NCBI GenBank assembly: GCA_028279885.1
Contig: JANQMX010000026.1
Location: 1 to 64,000, forward strand
Origin: Rhodovibrionaceae bacterium
GTDB lineage: Bacteria > Pseudomonadota > Alphaproteobacteria > Kiloniellales > DSM-21159
Reading direction: 5' to 3'
DNA: 64,000 nt
Position 1 is the stretch's first letter, and each line of letters starts with the position of its first letter. Below, piece after piece: positions 51,088-58,570 of the stretch. A program made the position numbers and the translations under genes. The notes beneath the pieces were generated by a model. It searched no databases and was not told where the DNA came from. It saw nothing but the letters and a program-made list of their open reading frames with translations.

Positions 51088-51567
51088 AGGCCGCCCGCGC
51101 TCCCGTTTTCATGGCTCAAAATGGCAGGGATTGTCTCGCATCGAGACGCCGCCCCCTAGAGCATGATTCCATCGGAATGAAAAGTTCTGTTTCATCATCG
51201 AGCGGCTTCTTCGGCTCGCTGCAGACATCCGCCAACCATCCAGATCGGACGTCACGGAGGCATTGCCAGCACCTCGCCGGCTTTGCACGGCTCTAGATTG
51301 TGCCTGGAGATCACAAATCTCGCAGAGAAAGTACCGCCGATCTCCTACTTTATCGGCCAGCGTGCGCTATGTTAGCGTTTTGACAGGGAATTGTGCTGCA
51401 GCCGACAGATGGTGGTGCAGACAAGCACGTGAGGCCGCCGGGTCGGGGTGGCCATAGCCGGGGGAGATGGAAAAGTGGGTTCCCGCTGTTCCAAGGGGTG
51501 GCCTGCGCGCCAAGACCGATGCCGAAGTACCGCTGCCACCGGCTAGGACGGGGGCGCCAGGCACGGC
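51088..51567. other. 480-base gap with hairpins, possible degenerate intergenic repeat
   Basis: No gene is supported here. Several small inverted repeats lie close together at 51133-51195: GTCTCG/CGAGAC (51133-51138, 51142-51147), ATTCC/GGAAT (51166-51170, 51174-51178) and ATGAAA/TTTCAT (51177-51182, 51190-51195). The stretch TAGAGCATGATTCC resembles the start of intergenic palindromes common in alphaproteobacteria, but is incomplete. TTGACA at 51380-51385 is a possible -35 for the downstream DUF4212 and symporter genes, without a clear -10 partner. Confidence 0.4.
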
Positions 51568-51840
51568 ATGGCTGAGTCCGATACCAACGCAGATCCGCTG
51601 CGGACCCATTGGGCCAAGACCAAGGCGCTCATGGTCAAGATCCTCGCTGTTTGGCTGGTCTTCGCCTTCGGCATCCACGTCTTTGCCGGCTATCTCAATC
51701 AGTTCGTCTTTCTCGGATTTCCGCTCGGCTGGTACATGGCAGCGCAAGGCTCACTGATCGTCTTCGTTGTCTTGGTGTTCTGGTTTGCCCGGCGCCAGAA
51801 CCAGATCGACCTCAGGTTCGGAATGGCCGAGGACGAGTGA
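51568..51840 (+). CDS. DUF4212 small membrane subunit
   Basis: A 90-residue protein with two membrane helices (about 22-45 and 55-78). The pattern HWAKTKALMVKILAVWLVFAF and FPLGWYMAAQGSLIVFVVLVFWF is that of DUF4212, which nearly always precedes a sodium/solute symporter of the acetate-permease-like group. The next gene, 10 bases downstream, is such a symporter, so the two probably form a functional complex, similar to the YhdT-PanF relation. Confidence 0.92.
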   Translation: MAESDTNADPLRTHWAKTKALMVKILAVWLVFAFGIHVFAGYLNQFVFLGFPLGWYMAAQGSLIVFVVLVFWFARRQNQIDLRFGMAEDE

Positions 51841-51850
51841 CCCGGCACGC

Positions 51851-53680
51851 ATGAAGGCCGACTTCACACGCAATCTGGGCCGCATCTACGCCATCTATAC
51901 GGGCGGCTTTGCCGGCTTCGTGCTGCTCCTGGCGCTGCTGGAGCAGCTCGGTCTTCCCGATCGCGTGATCGGCTACCTCTTCGTCTTCTTCACGATCTTC
52001 ATCTACGCGCTGATCGGCTTTCTCTCTCGGACCATGCAGGTCTCGGAGTACTACGTGGCGGGCCGACGTGTCCCGGCTCTGTCCAATGGCATAGCCACGG
52101 CGGCCGACTGGCTCTCGGCCGCGTCTTTTCTGGCCCTGGCCGGCGGGCTCTATCATGGCGGCTACAGCCATCTGGCTTTCGTCATCGGGTGGACCGGCGG
52201 CTACGTTCTGGTCGCCGTGCTCATCGCACCCTACTTGCGGAAGTTCGGCGCCTACACCGTGCCGGACTTCCTCGGTGCGCGTTATCGTAGCGACTTCGCC
52301 CGCTTGATCGGCATCGTCATCCTTTTCAGCTGCTCGTTCAGCTACCTCCTCGGCCAGATCACGGGCACCGGACTCATTGCCTCCCGCTTTCTCGGCATCG
52401 ATTTCGAGGTCGCGGTGTTCGTCGGGCTTGTCGCTATCCTGCTGTGCTCCCTACTGGGGGGAATGCGGGCCGTGACCTGGACCCAAGTCGCCCAGTACCT
52501 CGTTCTGATCGTCGCCTATCTGGCGCCGGTTGTGATGCTCTCGATACAGCAGACCGGCATTCCCTTGCCGCAACTGACCTACGGCGCAGTTCTCCAAGAA
52601 ATACAACAACTTGAAGCCAGCAAACCTGCGCTGGAAGGCGTTGTGCCTTTCTTACAGACGCCGCAGACCTTCACGGAGGCTCTGAATTTCTTCGCGTTGG
52701 CGCTGTGCCTCATGATCGGGACCGCGTCCCTGCCCCATATTCTGATGCGCTTCTTCACCACCCCGAGCGTTCGCGATGCGCGACGCTCCGTCGGCTGGGC
52801 ATTGCTGTTCATCTTCGTGCTCTACATTACGGCCCCGGCCTACGCCGCCTACGCCAAGCTCGAGGTCTATCAGAACGTGCTCGGCTCGAGCCTGGCCTCG
52901 ATCGAAGCGATCGCGGCCCTGCCCGAGTGGGTTTTCACCTATGGCGCACTCGAGCTGGTCCAGATCTGCGGAGCGGACGCGACCACCGCCCAGGCCGTCT
53001 TGAACGCCTGCCAGGCCCGCGGCGTTTCCACCCTAAGCCACGGAGAGTTCCAGCTGGCTGGCGATACCGTCGTCATCGCCATGCCTGAGATCGCCGGCCT
53101 GCCGTACGTCGTGGCCGGACTGGTTGCGGCAGGCGGCCTAGCGGCAGCTCTCTCGACGGCCGATGGTTTGCTGTTGGCAATTGCCAATGCGCTCAGCCAC
53201 GATGTGTACTATCGCAGTGTCGACCCCTCCGCCTCGACAGCCAAGCGCCTGGCGATCGCGCGGATTCTGCTGATTACCGTGGCTGCAGCCGGCGCATTGC
53301 TGGTCGCAACAGGAAAGCTCGGCAACATTCTCGACTTGGTCGCTTTCGCCTTCTCGCTTGCGGCTGCTGGCCTATTCCCCGCCTTGGTCATGGGTGTCTG
53401 GTCCGCCCGAACCAACAAGCATGGTGCAATCGCCGGCATGGCCGGCGGCTTTCTGCTGACGCTGTTCTACATCCTTTGGACCCACCCGGCCGTTGGGGCT
53501 CAGCCGCTCTGGTTTGGCCTGGATACCACGTCAGCCGGCTTACTTGGGCTGCCCCTCGCCTTTGCCCTCACCTATCTGGTCAGCCGTTTGACCCCAGCGC
53601 CAAGCGAAGAGATGCAGGAATTCGTCCGCTCGATACGCGTTCCCAGAGGCGGTGCGATGATGCATGACCGAGCCAGTTAA
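51851..53680 (+). CDS. Sodium:solute symporter (ActP-like, VC_2705 group)
   Basis: A 609-residue SSS-family transporter with about 13 hydrophobic helices. AADWLSAASFLALAGGLYHG and GLVAAGGLAAALSTADGLLL contain the sodium-site helices of this fold. An extra-membrane loop of about 60 residues with three Cys (ICGADATTAQAVLNAC) separates later helices, as in the VC_2705 subgroup that partners DUF4212. Likely substrates are small monocarboxylates such as acetate. The ATG at 51851 is chosen because the frame upstream overlaps the DUF4212 gene. No acetyl-CoA synthetase gene is nearby. Confidence 0.9.
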   Translation: MKADFTRNLGRIYAIYTGGFAGFVLLLALLEQLGLPDRVIGYLFVFFTIFIYALIGFLSRTMQVSEYYVAGRRVPALSNGIATAADWLSAASFLALAGGLYHGGYSHLAFVIGWTGGYVLVAVLIAPYLRKFGAYTVPDFLGARYRSDFARLIGIVILFSCSFSYLLGQITGTGLIASRFLGIDFEVAVFVGLVAILLCSLLGGMRAVTWTQVAQYLVLIVAYLAPVVMLSIQQTGIPLPQLTYGAVLQEIQQLEASKPALEGVVPFLQTPQTFTEALNFFALALCLMIGTASLPHILMRFFTTPSVRDARRSVGWALLFIFVLYITAPAYAAYAKLEVYQNVLGSSLASIEAIAALPEWVFTYGALELVQICGADATTAQAVLNACQARGVSTLSHGEFQLAGDTVVIAMPEIAGLPYVVAGLVAAGGLAAALSTADGLLLAIANALSHDVYYRSVDPSASTAKRLAIARILLITVAAAGALLVATGKLGNILDLVAFAFSLAAAGLFPALVMGVWSARTNKHGAIAGMAGGFLLTLFYILWTHPAVGAQPLWFGLDTTSAGLLGLPLAFALTYLVSRLTPAPSEEMQEFVRSIRVPRGGAMMHDRAS

Positions 53681-53926
53681 CACACTGTTCATGGACGTTT
53701 CTGCATTTGCGACGCCGCAATCACACGTCTCTGCGAGCAAACCCAGGCGCAATAGGTCTTACGCGCTGCGGCACTGCAACTCGCTCAGGCGAAACAAACC
53801 GGGCGGTTTTCAGCAGTCCACACGCTAGGGATTTACTGGCGCTTAATCGTTCTCGGCAAAGATTTGGGAGCTCTTTCACAGCAGGCAGCGCCTGTCGTTC
53901 AACGCTGCCACCGCTACGAGGTAATG

Positions 53927-55003
53927 ATGATCGCAGGCTCTGCAGTCGCCTCCACGCTTTCCGACGATCGGGCGGAAAGCCTGGCGCGAGATGCCCTTGC
54001 TGCCATGGAGCGTTTTCAGATCGCTCCGACGCCAATGAACTTTACGGTTTGGTTCGCCTACCACCAGGGCGCCAACCGTGACCTGGTGGCCGAGATTGAG
54101 CGCTACATTGCGCGGGGCGAGGCCTTTTCGCAGGAGCTCTGCCTGAAGCTCTACGGCAAGTACTTCGATACGGACAAGGAGCGCGATCAGGTACTGGTTG
54201 CGAGCCACCGGATTGAAACGGCCGTCGGCCAGGTGCTCTCCCGCCTTGGTGAAGCCGGGCGTGACAACGAGCAGCACGGCGAACGGCTGGCCAGCATCAG
54301 CGGCAATCTGGACGAGGATCAGAGCCAAGACGTTCTGCGGAGCTTGATCACCACGCTGTCGGATGAAGTCCGGCACATGGCACGGCGCAACACCCAGCTG
54401 GCCGAAGCGATCTACAGCTCGACGCAAGAGATCTCCGATCTTCGCAACCACCTGCAGGATGTCAGGAAACAGGGCCTGACCGACGGCCTCACCCAGGTTG
54501 CCAATCGCCGCGCCTTCGACATTCGCCTCGGCGAGGCCATCCAGGAAGCCAAGGCGCTGCAAAACACCTTTACCCTCGTCATGGCCGACGTCGACCACTT
54601 CAAGAAGTTCAACGACAGCTACGGTCACCAAATGGGTGACGAAGTGCTCAAGATCGTCGGCAAGATCATGACCCACCGCTTGAAGGAAGACGACTTCGTG
54701 GCGCGCTATGGCGGCGAGGAATTCAGCGTCATCCTGCCCGACACCAAGTTGGTCGATGGTCAAGCCGTGGCCGAGCGCCTGCGGTCCGCGCTGGCCGGCA
54801 AGCGCCTGCGCAATCGCCGCACGGGCGATGACTTCGGCCGCGTGACCCTGTCGCTCGGTGTCACCCACTACGTGCCCGGCGACACCGCGCAGACGGTCAT
54901 CGAACGCGCCGACAAGGCGCTCTATCAGGCGAAACGAGAGGGCCGCAATCGAGTCGCCTGCCAGCAACCCTCGCGCGAAACTCCACAAACCTTCGCGGCT
55001 TAG
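53927..55003 (+). CDS. GGDEF diguanylate cyclase
   Basis: Predicted maker of cyclic di-GMP, 358 residues. The N-terminal half (about 1-190) is helical and soluble with a coiled coil and no recognised sensor. The GGDEF domain (about 195-345) begins LTDGLTQVANRRAFDIRL and has an intact active loop GGEEF at 262-266. The usual inhibitory RxxD five residues ahead reads KEDD, so feedback inhibition by product may be absent. The start is the ATG at 53927, six bases after GAGG; another ATG lies one codon earlier. It directly precedes the polysaccharide-type gene region, which c-di-GMP often controls. Confidence 0.92.
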   Translation: MIAGSAVASTLSDDRAESLARDALAAMERFQIAPTPMNFTVWFAYHQGANRDLVAEIERYIARGEAFSQELCLKLYGKYFDTDKERDQVLVASHRIETAVGQVLSRLGEAGRDNEQHGERLASISGNLDEDQSQDVLRSLITTLSDEVRHMARRNTQLAEAIYSSTQEISDLRNHLQDVRKQGLTDGLTQVANRRAFDIRLGEAIQEAKALQNTFTLVMADVDHFKKFNDSYGHQMGDEVLKIVGKIMTHRLKEDDFVARYGGEEFSVILPDTKLVDGQAVAERLRSALAGKRLRNRRTGDDFGRVTLSLGVTHYVPGDTAQTVIERADKALYQAKREGRNRVACQQPSRETPQTFAA

Positions 55004-55100
55004 GGCATTCCTTCGCTAGGCGACTTTCGACACAGTCTTATCACTGGCAACCCGGCGCGGGCTGTGCGAGGAGGGCGCAACGAGCTTTCGCCCCCTCTCG

Positions 55101-56414
55101 ATGCCGCCAAGCCAAGACTTCACTGCATATCGGGACCAACGCCTGACCTCTGTTCCCGCAAACGAACTTTGCGCGGGCATTGATTCCAAGACGGTCGTCA
55201 TCGTCGAAGACGGCGCCCTCATCCAAGACAACACGGCGTACATCTCGCGGCGCAGCAATGAGATGTTGCGGATCTTTCGCGATCAGCTGTCGAGCCCGCT
55301 GTCCATAAAGCACCAGACGCGCGCGGCAAACGCCGCTGAGTACTCCGATATCTGCAAAAGCAGCTTCGTCCTCTTGCCGCCTGAGGACGTGCGTAAGACG
55401 CACCTGCCACCACTGTTGGCAAGCCGGCTGATCAGCCGCACCTTCCACCAGATGGTTGCATCCGCCGGGCTGCTTTATGTCCGGATGCCATCATGGGTGG
55501 GGGCTGCCTTCGCCGCCATGGCAGCGGCGACAAAAACCCCTCTCCTTGTCTCGGTCCATGGCAACTGGGGGCAGGCCTACGAAGCGGTCGCCTCGGACAA
55601 GGCCAAGAGCGCCTCGCGCCGCAGGCTCGCCGAGCTTCAAGCGCGTCACGCCGAAGGCGTTACGCGTAAGCTCTGCCGGCAAAGCATCGCCAACTTTTTC
55701 GTCGGCACGACCTTGCGAGACCATTACTCGCCCGGTCACAGCAAACCTGAGTTCACCTTCGCCAACTTCCTTCTGACCGAGAAAGACAGGTTGCCGGCCG
55801 AGCAGCTCGAAAGGCGCTTGCATGGAGCTGAGCCCAGGCCGTTCCGCATCATCTTCGTCGGCCAGTTCAGCAGCAGAAAAGGCCTTGGGCCCTTCCTCAA
55901 GGCTGCCGAGGCGCTTTACCAGGAAGGGCTCGACCTCGAGGTCGTTCTTGTCGGGGAAGGAGAGTTAGCGGCTCAGTTCCCGACGCTCGCGCCCCGCCTC
56001 ACCGCCGAGGCCCGTGTGAAAAACCGCGGCTACATTCCTTATGGGCCGGAGCTGCTGGCGACCTATCGAGAGGCCGACGTCTTCGTGCTGCCCTCTGTCG
56101 GAGGAGAAGGGGTGCCCAAGGTGGTTGCCGAAGCCATGGCTCAGGGGCTGCCGGTCATAGCCACCGACGTGGGCAGCACGGGTGAGCTCGTGCAGCACAA
56201 CACGACCGGCCTCTTGGTTCCGCCCGGCTCCTCTCCCGCCCTCAAAGCCGCGATCAGCAGCTTGGCGTCCGACCAGGGATTGCGCCGATGCCTCGCCAAG
56301 GCCGGCTGGGAAGCTTCCAAGACGATGACCAACGACGTTCAGCGCCGCAGCATCTGGGAAGCGCTTCATTCGATCGCACCGCAAGTCACTGTCCATGAAG
56401 CCGTCGTCCGGTGA
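55101..56414 (+). CDS. GT4-family glycosyltransferase
   Basis: A 437-residue glycosyltransferase with a GT-B fold. The donor-binding C-terminal half shows IIFVGQFSSRKGLGPFLKAA, the nucleotide-sugar motif GGEGVPKVVAEAMAQGLPVI and ATDVGSTGELVQHNTTGLLV. The N-terminal half begins KTVVIVEDGALIQDNTAYIS and lacks a signal or membrane segment, so it probably acts on lipid-linked acceptors at the cytosolic face. The ATG at 55101 lacks a good ribosome binding site, so the first about 25 residues are uncertain. Two more GT4 genes follow in the region. Confidence 0.88.
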   Translation: MPPSQDFTAYRDQRLTSVPANELCAGIDSKTVVIVEDGALIQDNTAYISRRSNEMLRIFRDQLSSPLSIKHQTRAANAAEYSDICKSSFVLLPPEDVRKTHLPPLLASRLISRTFHQMVASAGLLYVRMPSWVGAAFAAMAAATKTPLLVSVHGNWGQAYEAVASDKAKSASRRRLAELQARHAEGVTRKLCRQSIANFFVGTTLRDHYSPGHSKPEFTFANFLLTEKDRLPAEQLERRLHGAEPRPFRIIFVGQFSSRKGLGPFLKAAEALYQEGLDLEVVLVGEGELAAQFPTLAPRLTAEARVKNRGYIPYGPELLATYREADVFVLPSVGGEGVPKVVAEAMAQGLPVIATDVGSTGELVQHNTTGLLVPPGSSPALKAAISSLASDQGLRRCLAKAGWEASKTMTNDVQRRSIWEALHSIAPQVTVHEAVVR

Positions 56415-56434
56415 AACCGAGAGCGCTCTAAGAC

Positions 56435-57418
56435 ATGCTGAAACTGGGAATCACGAAGCTCGATCAGCTCACCTCCGAGGCTCTCCCGCAACACCGGCAG
56501 GTCAGCGGCGCCCTGCTTGTCGCCTTGGAACAGCGCGAGGACATCCCAAGGCGGGATGAGCTGCGCCAGCAGATCATTCGCCGCTTGGTGCTCAAAAACA
56601 AAACCGGAAAGACCACCTGGGAGGGTCGCTTTGCCGACCTCGATGCCTGGCTTTGCGAGCGGCTCCTGAGGGCCTACCCGGAGCAGCTGCGCGTTCTGGA
56701 TATCGGCGCCAGCGACGGAACGACCTCCCTGGAACTCTTCGGCACGCTCTCAACCCATCGCAACGTGACGTTCGTCGGTTCGGACTTGAACCGGGACATC
56801 TGGGTGTCGAACGGTCCAGTTTGGCGGGATGTCATCGACGATGACGGTAAGCTGATTCAAACGGCGCTGGGGCCGCTGGTCGTGCCGATCACCGACGGTG
56901 TGCACATCAATCCCCTACTGCTGTTGAACAGAGCGGTGTTCTACTACTGCAGCACCTTCCGAAAGGACATGCGGCACCGCATCGCTGCCGCCGAGGCGGA
57001 TGCCATTGGAGGGCGTGCTGCGGTTCGCTTCTCTCTCTTGTCGCCAAAGGTCCAAGATCTCGCCGGTCGAGACCCGCGCTTTCGCTTCGAGAAACTCAAC
57101 GCCTTTGAAATCGGCGGTCCGGCGCGATTCGAGTTCGTCCGCGCCATGAACGTGCTCAATCTGAACAAGGACGGATTTGGATTTTCGCGAGAGCAGATCG
57201 CGGCAGCCGCAGAGGGCATCCGAGACTCTCTGGTGGAGGGAGGACGCCTCTTGCTTGGGCGCTCCCGCCCTGTGGGGACAGGCTTCGAGCACCACGCGAC
57301 CCTGTTCCTGCGCTCAGGCAACCGGCTGGAACGCGAGGCACGCTATGGCAACGGCAGTGAAGTCGAGGACCTGCTTCTGTCCAAAAACGGCACTACGGCA
57401 AACAAAAAGGCCGCTTAG
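56435..57418 (+). CDS. Methyltransferase-like Rossmann protein of unknown function
   Basis: Not recognised as a named family. The 327-residue protein has an N-terminal helical region (about 1-85), then LRVLDIGASDGTTSLELFGT, a clear SAM motif I (about 86-105), an acidic end of the next strand (VGSDLN), and RAMNVLNLNKDGFGF followed by DSLVEGGRLLLGRS, like motifs IV to VI of class I methyltransferases. A long insert (about 130-225) separates these blocks, and the N-terminal helices plus insert recall CheR-like enzymes. It lies 20 bases after a glycosyltransferase and so may modify a glycan, but this is inferred only from location. It converges with the esterase by a TTAG overlap. Confidence 0.65.
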   Translation: MLKLGITKLDQLTSEALPQHRQVSGALLVALEQREDIPRRDELRQQIIRRLVLKNKTGKTTWEGRFADLDAWLCERLLRAYPEQLRVLDIGASDGTTSLELFGTLSTHRNVTFVGSDLNRDIWVSNGPVWRDVIDDDGKLIQTALGPLVVPITDGVHINPLLLLNRAVFYYCSTFRKDMRHRIAAAEADAIGGRAAVRFSLLSPKVQDLAGRDPRFRFEKLNAFEIGGPARFEFVRAMNVLNLNKDGFGFSREQIAAAAEGIRDSLVEGGRLLLGRSRPVGTGFEHHATLFLRSGNRLEREARYGNGSEVEDLLLSKNGTTANKKAA

Positions 57419-58236
57419 CGACGACGCCAGCGCCGCAGAGCGGCGAGCCCTAAAAGGGCAGAAAGCAGCAACGGCGCGGCGGCTGGCAGTGGCGTCGCGA
57501 CAATCTCATTGGAGAACAGCCAGGGATAGAGCTCCTGGTTGATGTCGCGGTAAACGCCCTCCCATCCCGTGTGACCCAAGCCAGCCAGCTCGGTGTAGCG
57601 GATGTCGGCGAGGCCAGCGCTTGCCATCACCTGCAGCAGCTCGCCCATGCGCTCGGCGCTGACGTCCAGCTCTCCGTTGAACCCCCAGGTCGGAATATGA
57701 TCGATGTAACCTCCGGCAGCCGGTGAGATCGAGGAATGCATGGGCACGGCGGCGGCAAAGACCTCCGGGAAGATGAGCATCGAATTGAGCGTGCCGAAGC
57801 CGCCCATCGAATAGCCTGTGACGTAGATCCGGCCGCTGTCGACGGCGTAGCTGTCTTGAGTGCTTTGCAGGATTTCTCCGACGACGGAAATCGTATCGGC
57901 CACCCAGTTGCCGCCCACCGGGACTTGCGGGGCGAGCAAGAAGCTATCGTACTGGCGCGCCGCCTCGATCAAGCCGCCGGCTTGCTGCAGCTGGCGCTCG
58001 TTGTCCGTGCCTTTCTCGCCCCAGCCGTGGAGAAAAAGGATGAGGGGATTGCCACTGCTGCTGTCGAGACTGTCCGGCACATAGAGGCGATAGGGAAGCT
58101 GCGTTCCATCGCTTGAGGTGTGCAGCAAGTCGAGCGATCCCGTCAGGTCGACGGCGGCGGCATATGCCGGCCTTTCCGCGCCTGCAGAAACGAGCAGCGC
58201 CACCAAAAGCGCCGCAGCCCAGTTGTGAGCGACCAT
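57415..58236 (-). CDS. Secreted alpha/beta-hydrolase esterase with VPLPA/PEP-CTERM-like anchor
   Basis: A 273-residue exported esterase of the LpqC/PHB-depolymerase-like group. It has a signal peptide (about 1-28, ending AYAA), an oxyanion region LILFLHGWGEKG, nucleophile Ser in TGYSMGGFGT, Asp in GELDVSAERM and His in GLGHTGWEGVY. The C-terminus is a tripartite sorting tail: TPLPAAAPLLL, a hydrophobic helix, then RRWRRR at the very end, matching VPLPA/PEP-CTERM signals handled by exosortases. The ATG at 58236 has AAAAGG upstream; the frame extends to 58341 with a basic, non-signal-like extension. Expected at the cell surface or in the matrix. Confidence 0.85.
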   Translation of the reverse strand: MVAHNWAAALLVALLVSAGAERPAYAAAVDLTGSLDLLHTSSDGTQLPYRLYVPDSLDSSSGNPLILFLHGWGEKGTDNERQLQQAGGLIEAARQYDSFLLAPQVPVGGNWVADTISVVGEILQSTQDSYAVDSGRIYVTGYSMGGFGTLNSMLIFPEVFAAAVPMHSSISPAAGGYIDHIPTWGFNGELDVSAERMGELLQVMASAGLADIRYTELAGLGHTGWEGVYRDINQELYPWLFSNEIVATPLPAAAPLLLSALLGLAALRRWRRR

Positions 58237-58570
58237 ACCTTTTGCCCGCTTCTCAGCTCCAAAGGAGACACGCCGACCTAGCCTTGGATTGCGGCGAGGC
58301 CGTTCCCTACTCTTGCTCAATCGTCCCGCGTTGGACAGCACAACGCGCCCTCGATCCTGAAACCAAAATAGGCTGACACTAAATATTTAATCGAAAGTCA
58401 CAAAAATAGACCAAGTCTGCTAAAACTCGTTGCTCTGAACAAGTGAGTCTTGCTGAGAATCTCCGAATTACAGACGCCGCATGCGAATTTTATTGGATAA
58501 ATACCGTTTCCATTGAGCGTAGCAGAGATCTAAATAGGGCGTTACGCACCTCCAGGCGGTTTGGGAGCCG
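58237..58570. other. AT-rich divergent control region
   Basis: No gene is supported in these 334 bases, which separate the divergent esterase and RTX genes. The middle (about 58375-58545) is strikingly AT-rich compared with its surroundings and holds TAAATATTTAA-like tracts. For the esterase, TTGGTC with TAAATA 19 bases away on the minus strand is a weak promoter candidate; for the RTX gene TTTCCA and TAAATA (58508-58537) with an 18-base gap is another. Both are tentative. Confidence 0.4.
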
